Below, piece after piece: positions 22,641 to 35,560 of a DNA stretch of 64,000 nt. The position numbers and the translations under genes were made by a program. The notes under the pieces are model-generated. The model had not been told where the DNA came from. It worked only from the letters and a program-made list of their open reading frames with translations, and made no database searches. This DNA is from Przewalskia tangutica (taxonomy: Eukaryota > Streptophyta > Magnoliopsida > Solanales > Solanaceae). The DNA lies in contig CM056740.1 in the NCBI GenBank assembly GCA_029844215.1, positions 21,123,873 through 21,187,872 on the forward strand, read 5' to 3'. How positions within the stretch are numbered: position 1 is the stretch's first letter; every line of letters starts with the position of its first letter.

Positions 22641-24289
22641 CGTCATCTTCCTTAGCTATGAGCCCTACGTGGCAGGTTTGATTAGAACGACTAAGGGGAG
22701 TGAAGCTGTAGATATAGATATATCTTTAACCCTCTAGAGATCAGTATGTGTGATAAGGTGAGTATACCTTAAGTGCTATGTTCTGATAGCAGTGTGTTAG
22801 TCGTGATTAGATCATGGTTGTTTAACCGAGTAAGATTTTGGGGGATAGAGAAGGTGTGAGCCTTAGAGCTTTTTACGTAAAGACCTTAGAGGTGAGGCCA
22901 TCTCGAGAAAAGGTGTAGTGTTATGTTTGACCCTTATCGGAAGTGCATAGTGCACGTGAGTTATGATGGGATAGGTCCCTAGTAGTGTGGAATGAAAGGG
23001 GGTAGTTGAGCTAAGAAGACCGCTAGGTTTTCGAAACGTGATTAGTGAGATTGTTCCGGATCGGGGATCTAGTATTGTGCGCATTGCCGGGACGGGTTGA
23101 GGCTACGTGCGGGTCAACCCGCGGCATGTTTGGTGGTGGGGTCTGGTTGTGGTGGTCCCGCCTTGTGATAGGGTCACGAGGGTGTTAGGCCCAAGTTTAG
23201 TTGACCAGCGTACGAGTTCGTGGATACGTTCGACCAGTGGTTGGGCCGATGGGGGCAGCCCATCGTGTTCTTCGGTCAGGACCGTTTACTCGGCTGTGTT
23301 GAGTTATCTGAAAAGTTGTAAGGCTGCACGGGGTGCCTACCTTCACCTTATGGCAGACAGTGGAGCCCAGGGTACGGCTGTTTTTGTTTCTGGAAGTTTT
23401 ACCAAACATGTGTTAAGAACTCAGGTGAGTCTCAGAATCGCATTCGCCCTCGGGCCAGTGCTTGGATTTCAGGGATAGTTGTGGGGATTGTTGTCTCCTG
23501 TGGAGGGAGTGTTTAAGCTACCAATTCAGTGTTCGGATGTCACCTTTTGAAGCCTTGTAGGGACGGAAGTGTAAAGTTGCCGGTCGATTGGTTCGATGTT
23601 GGCGCGTTGAACGATTGGTTCAGGCTTGTTCCAGCAGACTGTGGATAGTGAGAAGCTTGTCTAGAAGAAGTTCTGGCAGCTCAGAGGAATCGTGCGGATA
23701 ATCGGCGACGACGCTTAGAGTTCAGGTTGACGGTCGGTCTTCTTGAAAGTACCACCCCGGACAGGGTGTGACGAGCTTTGGAAAACAGAGGAAACTTAGC
23801 CCGAGTTACTTTGGGCCTTTTTGAGTTCATGTGAGGAATAGGCCAGGTTGCCTATATGTTAGCATTTGCCGTCCGACGTAGGAGGCAGTGCGTCCGGTCT
23901 TTCGTATTGTTATGTTCAGGAAAGTATCGAAGATCCATGCAGAATGTTCCCAGTAAATGATGCCCACGTTAAGAGATAGTAACCCCGAGTTTTGGAAACT
24001 AAAGCAGTATCAGAAATGTGGTAAGAGTTCGAGTGTACGACAGCTTCAGTGATCGCATGCAGCCCGGTACCATTTGTTGGGTCGTCGGAGCAAGGCTCGC
24101 GACAAAGTGACAAAGTGGTATCATTTTGGTGATGTTAGAGGTGTTTCCTCGTGGACTTGGATGTAAGTTTTTTTTTTGTGCGCGGGTGTTTCTGTGGCCA
24201 GGTGTGGCAGGATTGTGCTCGTAAGTATAGTAGTGACTGGCGCACGTTTGTTTTGAGACTTAGAAGGAACATTCGGGACGAATGTTTCT
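22641..24289 (+). other. Non-coding interior of element E between gag and the polypurine tract
   Basis: Homologous to the interiors of A, B, J and K (e.g. 23150-23240 matches 8160-8240), but I recognise no pol domain. It holds the perfect inverted repeat AACATTCG-GGA-CGAATGTT at 24268-24286. Short open frames (e.g. 23107-23478) are interrupted in the sister copies and are not supported as genes. Confidence 0.6.
24268..24286 (+). other. Polypurine-tract-proximal inverted repeat (E)
   Basis: Perfect 8-base arms AACATTCG/CGAATGTT with a 3-base spacer. Confidence 0.78.
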
Positions 24290-24302
24290 AAGGAGGGGAG
24301 AA
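24290..24302 (+). promoter_or_regulatory. Polypurine tract of element E
   Basis: AAGGAGGGGAGAA runs directly into the TG of the 3' LTR. This is the expected plus-strand priming site. Confidence 0.88.
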
Positions 24303-27300
24303 TGTTATACCCCGTACTTCCAGAGTATGTACGTAAGGACGTACGTAGAAAATTTGAAACTTGTAGTAGGCTTGGCCGATTTAATTTTGTGCACAACACC
24401 CGGTTAGAGTCGTTTTTCGGCGAAACGTTTTCACAGCTTTCGTAGGGGAATTTCCGGCTATGTCATTTTTAATTTTTGCGGATTTTTCCGAGAGACGAAA
24501 CGTGTTGGACCAACAAGAGGGCGCCACTTGGCACCCTCTCATTGGTGGACTTCAAATCGTCCATTTGGACGAAATGGACAAGGTAAGGCACATTTTTTGT
24601 GCCTTGACAAAGTCAAGGGTAGGTAGGATATTTGTGTTTGGTAAATCCTAGCCCTACACTTGCCTAACACATGGATTGATCTTGGCCATTGGTTGGCCAA
24701 GGCTTGTGCTATAAATACCACCCTATGTTGAAGACTTTCTTCATCCTAAAATCTTCTAAGTGTTAAAATCCCTCCCTCTCCCTTCTTGTGGTTCTCGTCC
24801 AAAAGCCTTCCCCCTCCCCCTTGGCCGAGAGTTTCCCCCCCTAGTGGGGTAGGCCGAGGGGTATACACCCCCCCCCCTAGCCTAGTTGTTTTCGTATAAT
24901 ACCCCCCCCCTCTTGGTAGAAATACTCTCAAAAGTATTGTTATAATGCCCAAATTACCTTAGCCGTATACCTTGTTGTATTCTAAGGTTATACTTATACG
25001 AAAAGCCCAGAAATACTATTATACTTCCCTTCCGTCACAGAACCGAAACCCTAAGGAAAATCTCCATGGTTAGTTGGAGTAGTATGTAGAAGTTGGTTAG
25101 AACTTCTAAGGGTAGTTTGGAGCGGGTTGGAGAGCGCGGAGTTGGAGCTAAACGATTGCCCAGGATCGACTTTAACTAGGATAATTATGGGCTTATCGAG
25201 GTAATTATCTTGTCCCTCTATTGTAATTGGAAATTACATATTGTTAGAATATATAGTTGAAGTATACTATATATAGAACTGAACGTAGTTATCGGCAATG
25301 TCTTTTGACTTAAGCCTGAATAATACTTACGGCAATGTCTTGCGACTTAAGCCTGAATTTAAAAGAAGTATACTGAACTGTAATTACATAGGGATGTATT
25401 ACAGTAGACTTGTGTAGTAGTACCGTGGTGTAGAATTGTACCCGTTAGGGTTAGACATATAACCCCCCCCCGGTTGGCTTGGTAGCCGGCCTCGGTAGAG
25501 GAGGAGATTTACGCTGTTGTTGCGGGAGAGTCTTTGCCGAATTTTCGGTAGAATGTTCTACGATGAGATCTAATGTTAATAAGCGCCTGGTGGCCTTATA
25601 GGTTGAAGTACTACGTGTGGTGCGATCTACGTGGCTTAAGGAGTAGCCGACAGTTGGAAGAACTTGGAGCGTTTTGCTATTAGTCGATACTCGTCGCGAG
25701 GTATGTGAACCTCTTCCTATTTCTTCTAGCATGATATGTGTGAACTATGTAGTACGGTGACGTACATGTGCTAAATGTATTTGATTGGTTTAAAACATAA
25801 AGTGTTATAACGACTTTATGGGAAGTTGTTATAACAGCTTTATGTTGGTAAGAAAATACTTGTGGTCTTTAAAAGGTAACTGATTTGAACTATAACTGGC
25901 TTGTTATGTGTTAGTAAAGAACTTGAAGTATTTCAAAAGATTTTTGAATCATTTTGAAAGAAGAAGTAATAATTGGTTTTTGCAAAACTTAAGAGTTATA
26001 CTAGCTTTATGGGAAGTTAGGTATAACGGCTTAAGAATGTTTTACTGATTTCGGAAATCAGAATGTGTATCGACAAACCACTGCAGCGTTAATAAAAGGA
26101 AATGTTTTGACTAGTTAAGTATTATTAAAACCAGTAGAAACTTTCATCTGCATAGAAGCTAAGATGAGACAAAATGATATTTCTAGATCATGGTCTTTGT
26201 AATAAGATTGTTATAAACAAGAATATCCTACTCACATATAAGACTTATGTTTCTCGGATAGTTAAAAGAGAATTATATTCTTAATCGAATAAGACTATGA
26301 ACTACGAAACCCTTCTAAAATAAGAAACTTGAACATTGGAAAGAAGGTTGCTACTTGATTTTACAAAGAGAAGTAATTGATTTACTTTAAAAAGATAATC
26401 ACTCTATTTTCATATACTACGGTATTGTGTGGTTTTGTGAAGTAACGTATCTTTTAAAGAATTAATGTATGAAGTACTTTGGGGATAGGTGCAGAACTTG
26501 TTAGTAGAAAGTACCTTGTGTGAATAACTTGATTGTATTGGTTTGTGGTAGCCTCGTAATACTTTCTTGTTGATTTGATAAGTAAGCATATTAGGATGCT
26601 ACGTGTGTTAGTATCTTGTGATTATTGTGTAAGGGGGTCACTCTTGTTGTGCTTACGTTGTCAAACGTTAAGCCCGTTATCTTGTTATTGTATCACATAC
26701 CCCCCGACTTGTTATACCAGGGCTTGCCACCGCGATGCGGTCTATACGGCTATCACGATCCTTGTGACTATGCGAGTCGCGGTAGCTCGAGATTGATCAT
26801 TCCGGTGTTTAGCCCGATGCGGGATTCCCTATGCGATGCATTGAGACTATGCGGTCTTTTGAGACTATGCGGCTGCGGGAGCCTAGGCGGATACCGAGGG
26901 TTGGGCGCTTCGATGCGGGGTATACCTCGGTGATGCAGGACCATGATTCGAGAATACCTCATGCGGTGCGTGGGTGACCTATGCGGAGTCTGCGAGAGTT
27001 CGAGGATAGACGCGACATTGATATTGCGGGCGAGTGGCGGCCGATCATGTGGTGCGGTCTAGAAAGACCTCGAGATACGATTTGTGCTATTTTTGGTGCG
27101 TGGGTCTTAGTAGTCGGCTATGCCTTCGTACTTGACCGTGCGGTTTATTGTGATAACTTTGAGGCGTGAGTCACGACTTGACATATTTGCTTATTTATTG
27201 TGAATCGTATTTTGGTTATCATACATGTCTCTGCTTTATATAGACTACTATGATTTCATTTCTGATATTTATTTTGATTTCACATACTTGGTACTGTTGT

Positions 27301-27737
27301 CTTGACCTCGCCCGAAGTGCGTTCATGCCGCGAGTAAAGGTACACCGATCGTTGATCCTAGCTCTCGAGTCACGATTTCAGCGTTTGGGAAGCTCCGTTT
27401 CTTGGAGGCTTATCGATGGTATAGTCCCTGTCGTCGTAAGTGTTTACATTCGGGGTTTGGCGGGGCCTGTCCGCCATTGTTGTCGTATCATTCTTAGAGG
27501 TGCATGTAATCTTGTTGTGGCGGGGTTTGTAAAAAGGATTAAAGCTGCTCATGTTGAAAGAGTTGTTATTTATATATATCCGAAGGTAACCGTTTTTAGT
27601 TGCTTTATGCCTTATTTCACTGTCTTATTACACTGGTTTCATGTATTGTCTTTATGTTCCGCTGATTACTCTGATGTATGGCTACTTGGGTGCCCGGGGT
27701 AAGGCACCAGTCACGGGCCCGGGTTCGGGTCGTGACA
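24303..27737 (+). repeat. 3' LTR of element E
   Basis: A near-identical partner of 18276-21719 with the same motifs in the same order: palindrome 24517-24538, TATA 24710-24717, GAG|GTATGT near 25698, CATAAAG/GTTATAAC block near 25795, array about 26700-27070. It ends GGGTCGTGACA followed by ACGAG. Differences from the 5' LTR are mainly C/G homopolymer lengths and CAG/CTG triplets. Confidence 0.93.
24710..24717 (+). promoter_or_regulatory. TATA box of element E 3' LTR
   Basis: TATAAATA 407 bp into the LTR, preceded by CCATTGGTTGGCC. It could drive read-out into the copia interior. Confidence 0.65.
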
Positions 27738-27742
27738 ACGAG
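27738..27742. repeat. Target-site duplication of element E, right copy (ACGAG)
   Basis: Matches 18271-18275. The copia reading resumes right after it. Confidence 0.95.
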
Positions 27743-29213
27743 TAGGGAAATTATAGATTAGATTTAACTTCCGGCAAAATTTTAATGTTAAACAATTGTT
27801 ATTATGTTCTCTCATTGACGAGGAACATTATTTCCATTCCTGTTCTTGACACTGAGGCCTTTTCCTCAAGCATTAATAATGGCAATATGATTTTGGATTT
27901 TGATAATGTTGTGTATGGAATTGCGCCTCTTGCGAATGGATTGTATACATTAAACTGTCGCAGGAAAAATTTCAATGTACAAAATAAAAGAGCTAAGTTA
28001 AGTGAAAGTAATTCTACCTACTTGTGGCATTGTAGACTTGGTCATATCAATCAAATGAGGATAGAACGGTTGAGGAAATTAAATTACCTTGAACCATTTG
28101 ACTTACAATCTTATGGTAACTGTGAATCCTGTTTGAAAGGTAAGATGACCATTAAATCTCTTTCTGAAAAGGGAATCTATGCCAAGGAGGTGCTTGAGTT
28201 GGTACATACTGATGTATGTGGACCATTTTTTACTCAAGCTAGAGAAGGTTTCTCTTACTTCATTACTTTTACAGATGACTTATCAAGGTATGGTTATGTG
28301 TATCTTATGAGACACAAATTCGAGGCTTTCGAAAAGTTTGTGTGAAGTTGAGAAACAGCTCTCAAAGAGTATCAATACTCTTCGATTTGATCGAGGAGGT
28401 GAATACTTAAGTAAAGAATTTCTTGAATACTTAAAGCATCATGGAGTTCATTCAGAATGGACACCTCCTGGGACACCATAGATGAATGGTGTTGCCGAGA
28501 GGAGAAACCGAACCTTGCTTCACATGGTTCGATCCATGATGAGCTTTTCAGCTCTTCCTACATACCTTTGGGGATACGCTATTCTAACCTCAATATATGT
28601 TTTGAACCGAGTTCCTTCTAAATCAGTTGAAAAGACGCCATATGAGGTATGTTGTGGCACGAAGCCATCACTTAGACACATGAGTCCCTGGGGGTGTCCT
28701 GCATATGTCAAGAAGTTGATCACTGATAAGTTGGAGTCAAAGAGTGAGAAATGCTACTTCGTTGGGTATCCAAATGAAACTAATGGATACTATTTCTATC
28801 TTCCTGGAGAACATAAGATATTTGTTTCTAGGAACGCAACTTTTCTTGAAGATGAATATGTCTACAAGGAAGAGAGATGCACAGAGATAGAACTTGAAGA
28901 AATTCAAGAACAAAGTAACATAGAGGTAGAATCCTTGCCAGATGATAAAGGCAAGAATTCAGTGGGAGCTTTTGGCAAAGATTGGGTACTCAGGGTACGC
29001 CCTTTGTCCAGTGGGAGTGCTACGAGGAGAAATGCAGAAATGCAAGATCCTCCGACACAGACCTTGGGAGCAAGTGCACCAGTTTCACCTCCTCCTATTC
29101 AGGAAAGACATGAAAAATATTCCTAAAAACTCTAATGTTGGTGGATCAACCAACGCACAAGAACCTTCTCACAATCATATCATACCTGAAACTGGATTGC
29201 AAGTGTCACGACC
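27743..29213 (+). pseudogene. copia protease end and integrase, pseudogene
   Basis: It begins with the end of protease and the GAG-pre-integrase domain. The integrase zinc-binding HHCC follows (WHCRLGHINQ...CESCLKGKM, about 28023-28145). In the catalytic core, the first Asp is in VHTDVCGPF (28203-28229), the second in TFTDDLSRY and the Glu in DRGGEY (about 28390). Integrase joins element cDNA to the genome. A frameshift at about 28335-28345 and a TAG at 28479-28481 (in GTP-stop-MNGVAERRN, where Gln is usual) break it. The C-terminal GKGYFVGY-like block and an acidic linker run on to 29126. F cuts the linker at 29213. Confidence 0.92.
29209..29213. repeat. Target-site duplication of solo LTR F, left copy (GCAAG)
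   Basis: GCAAG at 29209-29213 equals 33000-33004. Confidence 0.95.
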
Positions 29214-32200
29214 CGACCCCGGGTCCGCGATTGGTGCCCTACCTGGGCACCCTTACAAGTATACATCAGAGATAATCAGTAGAACATACATAAACTCAAC
29301 AAGAAATAAATAACAGACTAGCCGATAAGGCCACCTCCCTGGATATATATAAATATACATAAATCCAAAAGCAGTTACCTCTTTTTATTTTTACAAAGCG
29401 ACTCACAAGATATGACTACAGACTTCTAAGAGTTTGACGTAACAACTGTGACGGGATAGGGCCCCGCCATACCCCTGAATGTATAAAAATCTACAACCTC
29501 AGGGAACTGTACCGAAATACAAAGCCTCCGAAATAATAGAGCTTTCCAACCATCTGAACAGTGATCCTAAGAATGAGGATCAGCAAGCTATGTACCTCAA
29601 CCTGCGGCATGAACGCAGCCCCCCGAAGGAGGTCAGTACAAAATATGTGGCCCGAAAATCAGAATGAAATCATAACGATCTATATAAAGCAGAGACATGT
29701 ATGATAACTAAACTACGATACAATATATAGCGATCAAGTCGGGACGCGTACCTCAAGTCATTACTCACATATAACCATGGGTCTCACGCCCATAATATCA
29801 ATCATGCCCGTGGAATTCCTTCCTCACTGCCGGCAGTCTATGATATAATATAACAACAATATGTATACATGACCACCAGGTCCCACCTGTGTCATAAAAG
29901 CATGCAGGCAGTAGGAAGCGAACCACGGATCCGGCTGCATCATAAATCGGCCAGAGGCAATCACGAAAGCCAACTACAGATCTAGCGTCGTCAACAATCG
30001 GCGGGGCAAGTACGAAGCCAACTACGGTCTGACTGCCCGTGCGAGATATGATCGGGGCAAGTGCGAAAGCTATCTACCAGAGTCTACCGTACCAAACTGT
30101 GCCATAGAACTGACGGGGGCAAGTATGAAAGCCAACTACCGGATCGACTGCGTCGACCATCGGCCAGGGGCAAGTACGGAAGCTAACTACCAGACCATCC
30201 TGCGTCACTAAACCTCATGGAGAGCTAGTCCATGGAATAACAATATCCAACATGGTCGCATGCTCAGGAATCCTTCATCGTATAAGCATGTCCATGGAGT
30301 AATAAAAACAATCCGGGAATCTAACCCGCATTCTGGTCGCATGCCCCGAAATCCCTCATCGTATAAGCATGTCCATGGAGTAATAACAACAATCCGGGAA
30401 TCTAACCCGTATCCTGGTCACATGCCCCAGAATCATTCATCGTATAAGCATGTCCAAGGATCAATCACAATGGAAGCATACCCGTGGAATCTTCCGTCAC
30501 TGTCGGTACGTCCAAGTAAATTCACAACAAGACAGCCGGCCCTCAGACTGAGAGTCACGACTGCGTAAACATATAATACTTGCACTCAAGGCTATCACAA
30601 GCAAGCATAGGCAAGTTCATAAAATCTTTAGACTTTCATTATCATACAAAAATGAATTTCATTTTTATTAACTCAAGGCACTTTCATATCACATAACAAT
30701 CCGGGGATTTAACCCCAAGTACTACGTACTTCCATTATTTTTAACAGACTCCTTTTGATATAAAACCCCAAGATACTAACATCCGTAGTATCAAGGCTTG
30801 TCTACATTTCAAACAAGTCACTACAATTTTAGAAATACATTTTTAGGCTTCTAAATCAAGTGACCCTTACTTTAAAACTTTAAGCAATTGATGCCTTTAA
30901 ATCAATTTGCCTTTCTTCATTTCAAGCCATTTATCTTTGTATTCATCACTAGAGTAAACCATTCTTTTAACTTTTCATAAAGTTGTTATAACCAAATTCC
31001 CATAAAGCCGTTATACTAACTTTATGCTTTAGAAACTAAGACATCTTTAACATTTCATAAAGTCGTTATAACTAACTTTCCATAAAGCCGTTATAATTCT
31101 TTATGTCTTAGACAAATTCATTCTTTTTATAACCAAGAGACTTATACTTTCAAATCAAGTTACACAACTTTCAAAATACTTCAAGTCTCTTAACTTTAGA
31201 AATCAAGTCTCTTAACTTAGAAATCAAGTCTCTTATCTTTAGAATAGTTCAAGAATCAATACTTTCCAAATCAAGTACTCTATACTTTTTCAAGTCAAGA
31301 AATCTTTGTTTACCTTATTAGAATAAACCATTCTTTTAACCTTTCTTTAAAAACAAGTGAGTTAATTCTCTAACTCAACCAACTAAGACATTCTTAAAAC
31401 AAGTCAAGGATATCAAATGAACTGACTTCATTTAATTCTCGTACGTCTACCGTACTATACATTTATAACTACTCATGCTCAAGAGATAAGAAAAGTTTCC
31501 ACATACCTCTCCGGCTTAATCCACTTGCCAAGTCCAATATGTCGTACGTAGTATGTCAACCTATAATGAACATAATACGTCTATTAGCTTCTAGCTTCAA
31601 CGTAGAATATTCTAATTGTAAAGTCCCTTATTCTACGGAAAATTAGACAGCACTTCCTTTGTTTCTACGTACTTTTCTACCTTTTTCAAGGCCCGAATTC
31701 AATAACCAAATGCCACATTTAAGGCTTGACAATTCAGCAAATTCCAAGGGGATTACACGCCTAACAGGACGTGTAAAATTCTGCCCCATAATTCATATAA
31801 AACATTCCAATATTAAATGTCATTTTCGACTACAATGTACAACCACATACAAACTTTTCCAATTCCTTTTTAATCCATATTGTCATTTCAACATGTTATA
31901 TAGTCGCAACCAGTTTCAACAACTATAATCCCTTATTTAGACAACATGCGATGATTATAACTATCGACCAAATTGATTACAACATATAGTCCTTTTTCCA
32001 TTCCTTATAACCCAAGTCGTTATTCCAAAGTTACTACATAATTCACATTGACAATTTGAACGACTAAAATCACTTCAATAAACCCCACATAAAAAGTGAA
32101 GACGACGACCATAAATATCCACGACTAGAGCTCGAAAATTGCCCTTTTATACTTTCATTTATAACATGAAAACCTTCGATTCTTATATCCATTTTACCCA

Positions 32201-32999
32201 TCACAATACCCTTCTCCAATTTCTACAATACGTGACATAATTTACTTCAAAAGGAGAATGAATTTTACCTTGGAATTCGCCCAAAACAGTCCAACAAATC
32301 GTCCACTTTATCCCTCTTTCCGTAATTCTTCTTCACATTAAGATCACCTCTACGAACCCCCTACAAGCTTGCCAACATATTTCCTTCTTGTCGCCTTTCC
32401 AAAAATCTCATCACACTTAGGGTTTATCAATTTTTGAGAGAGAAGAGAAGAGCAATTTCTTAGAATGAAATCTTGCAAATGGTCAAGTCTTGCAAGACTT
32501 GGTCATAATATAGCCTCTTTCTTGTTCTACAAGGTGGGGGGACACTTGTCGCCCTCCCATAGGTCCTTTACATAAATATCTTCTAATTTTGCCCATTTTT
32601 CGCAAAACATCCCGCCTCGGCGCCGCGGCCCTGCATCCGGCGCCGTGACGCTGCAACTTCAGACAGTTTCAGGGCTTACGAAGCCATGGTCCTGCAGCCG
32701 GCGTCGTGGCGCCTGACCCTGTCTCTTCTGTCAGCTGAACTTGTAACGTCCATAACGTTCTATTCCGATGTCCTATCGATGAGCTGTTTGTTGCGTTGGA
32801 AACTAGACTCAATGAACTTCATATTAGGATTTTGAAACACCTAAAAACTCCTAATATTCTAGGAGATATATCGCTCCAAAGTTGACTGAAAATCAGTCAA
32901 AAAAATATTCTGCCAACTTTTTTTTTCTTTTTCCAAATTCGAATCTTATTTCCTTTCGTACGTTTTCATCTCATTCTCTTGAAATTACGGGGTGTAACA
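29214..32999 (-). mobile_element. Element F: solo LTR, 3.79 kb, in copia between integrase and RT
   Basis: Display strand TGTCACGACCC to ATTACGGGGTGTAACA, flanked by GCAAG on both sides with no second LTR or interior. It therefore arose by LTR-LTR recombination after insertion. It carries the superfamily marks: conserved GC-rich end, array slot, doubled CATAAAG/GTTATAAC blocks (30975-31105), AG|GTATGTG motif near 31500, U3 motif GGACACTTGTCGCCCTCC near 32540 and a weak TATA (CTATATTA on the sense strand, near 32508). It is the longest LTR in the window and closest in its ends to G. Confidence 0.93.
29930..30480 (-). repeat. Two tandem arrays in the F LTR slot
   Basis: About 29940-30200 holds irregular units with GGGGCAAGTACGAAGCCAACTA. 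About 30250-30480 holds three units of exactly 81 bp, seen by CATCGTATAAGCATGTCCA at 30276, 30357 and 30438. The open frame over the second array follows from 81 being a multiple of three. Confidence 0.85.
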
Positions 33000-33004
33000 G
33001 CAAG
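33000..33004. repeat. Target-site duplication of solo LTR F, right copy (GCAAG)
   Basis: Matches 29209-29213. Confidence 0.95.
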
Positions 33005-34060
33005 ATACTCAACTCCGTAGGTCTGTTAGAACTCATCTTCCGGAAAGACTAAATCTACTTGTAGAAACACAAAATGAGTTAGATATTCCCGATGATGATG
33101 AGCCTACAACCTACAGCGAAGCAATTCTAGACATTGATTCGAAGAGATGGCAATAAGCCATGAAATCCGAAATGGAATCTATGTATATTAATCAAGTGTG
33201 GAACTTAGTTGATTTGTCAAATAGGGTTAAACCCATAGGATGCAAATGGGTCTTCAAGAAGAAGATTGATGCATCTAGCAAGATTCAGACTTATAAAGCT
33301 AGACTAGTGGCTAAAGGTTGTACTCAGCATCCTGACGTGGATTATGATGAAACCTTTTCACTAGTGGATAAGATAAAGTCTATTTGGATTTTGCTTGCGA
33401 TAGCAGCACATTATGATTACGACATTTGGCAGATGGACGTCAAAACTACATTCATCAACGGTAATCTAGTTGAGGAAGTGTATATGAAACAACCCGAGGG
33501 TTTTTCATCCGAGTCCAGACCAAATGTTGTGTGCAAGCTACAGAAGTCCATTTATGGAATTAAACAAGCCTCTAGGAGTTGGAATATTTGCTTTGACAAT
33601 GTTATCAAATCTTTTGATTTCGTTAGAAGCAAAGAGGATCCTTGTGTTTATATCAAACGCAAGGATGAGAGTATTGTCTTCATTATTATATATGTTGATG
33701 ACATATTGATAATGGGAGATAATAAGAATCACATGCAGTCAGTTAAGGATTGGTTGTCCAAAACCTTCATGATGAAGGATTTAGGTGAAGCCTGCTACAT
33801 TCTGGGAATTAGGATCTATAGAGATAGACCTAATATATTGTTGGGGATGTCACAGTCAATCTACATAGACAAAGTGCTTAGTTGTTTTTCAATTGAGAAT
33901 TCCAAGAAAGGCGGTCTTCCAATGGGTCAAGGCATCAAGTTATCTAAAAAGTGTTTCCCTTTTAGTGTTGTAGAACTTGAGCGCATGAAGAGGATCTCAT
34001 ATGCTCGGCTATATGATCAATCATGTATGCTATGACCTGTACTAGGCCAGATGTGGCCTT
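33005..34060 (+). pseudogene. copia reverse transcriptase, pseudogene
   Basis: The RT domain that copies element RNA to DNA. It starts in the linker after F and has a TAA at 33154-33156 (WQ-stop-AMKSEM, where Gln is usual). It then stays open 33160-34035: VWNLVDL, GCKWVFKKK, YKARLVAKG, DYDETFS, QMDVKTTFINGNL, VYMKQPEGF, KLQKSIYGIKQASR and the catalytic YVDD at 33691-33702 with both Asp intact. A frameshift at about 34005 and a stop near 34014 separate it from the CTRPDVAFA block, which continues in another frame. This is the longest intact stretch of the copia element. Confidence 0.95.
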
Positions 34061-34550
34061 TGCACTTAGTATGACTTGCAAGTTCCAGCAGAATCCTGGT
34101 GAGAAATACTAGAAGGCAGTCAAGAGTATTCTTAAGTATCTCAGACGTACTAAAGATTACTTCTTAGTCTATGGTGGAGGAGATAAGTTGTTTGCCACTG
34201 GGTATATCGATGCTAGTTTTCAGACAGATGTTGATGATTTTAAATCTCAGTCTGGTTACACGTTCATTTTCAATAGTGGAGCAGTGAGCTGGAAGAGTTC
34301 CAAACAAGCTACTACTGCTGACTCGACTAATGAAGTGGAGTACATTGTTGGATTGGAAGCTGCTAAAGAAGTTGTCGTGATTTCTGAGTTCCTAAAGAAA
34401 CTAGGGGTTGTTCCGAGTGCTAGTTGCCCAATAACCATTTATTATGACAACACTGGTGCAATTGCACAAGCAAAGGAACCAAGATAAAAAAACAGAAACA
34501 AGCATGTACCGATGAAGTACCACATTCTCCGAGAGATGGTGGAAGCTGAA
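34061..34550 (+). pseudogene. copia RNase H, first part, interrupted by element G
   Basis: Ribonuclease H, which removes template RNA. It holds CTRPDVAFALS, a TAG at 34110-34112 in place of Trp (KY-stop-KAV), then the open part with TGYIDASFQTDVDDFKSQSG (first Asp), SWKSSKQATTADSTNEVEY (Glu) and YYDNTGAIAQAKEPR (Asp). A further stop lies at 34485-34487. The reading goes on KHVPMKYHILREMVEAE and is cut at 34550 by G. It resumes at 41948. Confidence 0.92.
34546..34550. repeat. Target-site duplication of element G, left copy (CTGAA)
   Basis: CTGAA at 34546-34550 equals 41943-41947. Confidence 0.95.
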
Positions 34551-35189
34551 TGTCACGCCCCAAATCCCAGGCCCGTGACTGGTGCCCCTACCTGGGCACC
34601 CTTCTACGCATAAAACATAAATAAACCGCGGAAGATAAATAGCACTCTTTTTTTTTTAAAAACAAAGGCAAAGCCGGAAAGGTTTTCGTATAAATATAAA
34701 TCACCTGAAAGGGTCTACGCTGTACAACAATGTAAATACAACTTACACCAGTCCAGCCCACATATGAATACAGACCTCTAAGAAGGTGACAACAACTATG
34801 ACAGGATAAGGCCCCGCCGTACCCCTGAATATACCTAGCCATAATGACAAACTCCGGAACTTAGAGCCATCTCAAAATGCTGAACAAGGATCCTAAGCTC
34901 GCGGATCCACAACTGTGTACCTAGCCTGCGGACATGAGCGCACCCGCAAGAAATTCGATGCAACAAGTACTAAGTATGGAACGGAAATAAAGTACATTAA
35001 ACAAGATCATAACTGTACAAAAGAATGACAGGGGCAAGTATAAAAATTAAAATACCAGATCCTACCGTGCCATTTTAACTCATGAAATCAATCGTACATT
35101 AATCATTCTTTTCCTTCTTTCAATAAGAATTAACATCATATTCTTACATACATACTTAAGAATTCGATCAAGTTTTTCCACATATCTTA

Positions 35190-35560
35190 CATAACATAAT
35201 CCGGCCCTTTATGGAGGGACTTCTTATTTGGGAGCTTACTTTGATTATCCATACGTGATAATGTAATCCGGCCCATTTGTGGGACACGGTGTACTGATGA
35301 ATCATGTGGCATAATCCGGCCCGCTTGTGGGGCTCGGTGTACTGTGGAATCATGTAGCATAATCCGGCCTGCCTGTGGGGCTCGGTGTACTGTGGAATCA
35401 TGTAGCATAATTCGGCCCGTTTGTGGGGCTCGGTGTAAGATGACGTAACCCGACTTATGTGTAGGCTTGGGGTAATATGGCGTAATCCGGCCTATATGTA
35501 GGCTTGGTGTATCTCATAACATAATCTGGCCTATTTGTAGGCTCGGTGTGATTTTCCTTA
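35190..35560 (-). repeat. 47-48-bp tandem array in the G 3' LTR slot
   Basis: Units built on CATAATCCGGCCCGC...GGGGCTCGGTGTA, for example at 35310, 35358 and 35406, with more diverged units on both sides. It lies 640-1010 bp from the primer-site end, the shared slot. The partner array is at about 39660-40020. Confidence 0.9.

Larger units (their letters stand above)
18276..27737 (+). mobile_element. Element E: complete non-autonomous long-LTR retrotransposon in copia protease
   Basis: A complete 9.46-kb forward element with perfect ACGAG duplications. LTRs are 18276-21719 and 24303-27737, about 3.44 kb each and almost identical. The interior of about 2.58 kb has a Met primer site (21724-21736), a leader hairpin, a Gag remnant, non-coding DNA, an inverted repeat and a polypurine tract. 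Over 70% of the element is LTR. No pro, RT, RNase H or integrase is present, so any movement needed proteins supplied in trans by a related Ty3/gypsy element (inference). Confidence 0.95.

Noticed and set aside
22863..23478. Possible pol or integrase remnant in the E interior (conserved block near 23150-23240, also in A, B, J, K)
   Set aside because: The block is shared among elements, but no motif of protease, RT, RNase H or integrase could be recognised in any frame. It is described as non-coding interior.
30260..30568. 102-codon frame in solo LTR F
   Set aside because: It arises from three 81-bp tandem units and is antisense to the element.
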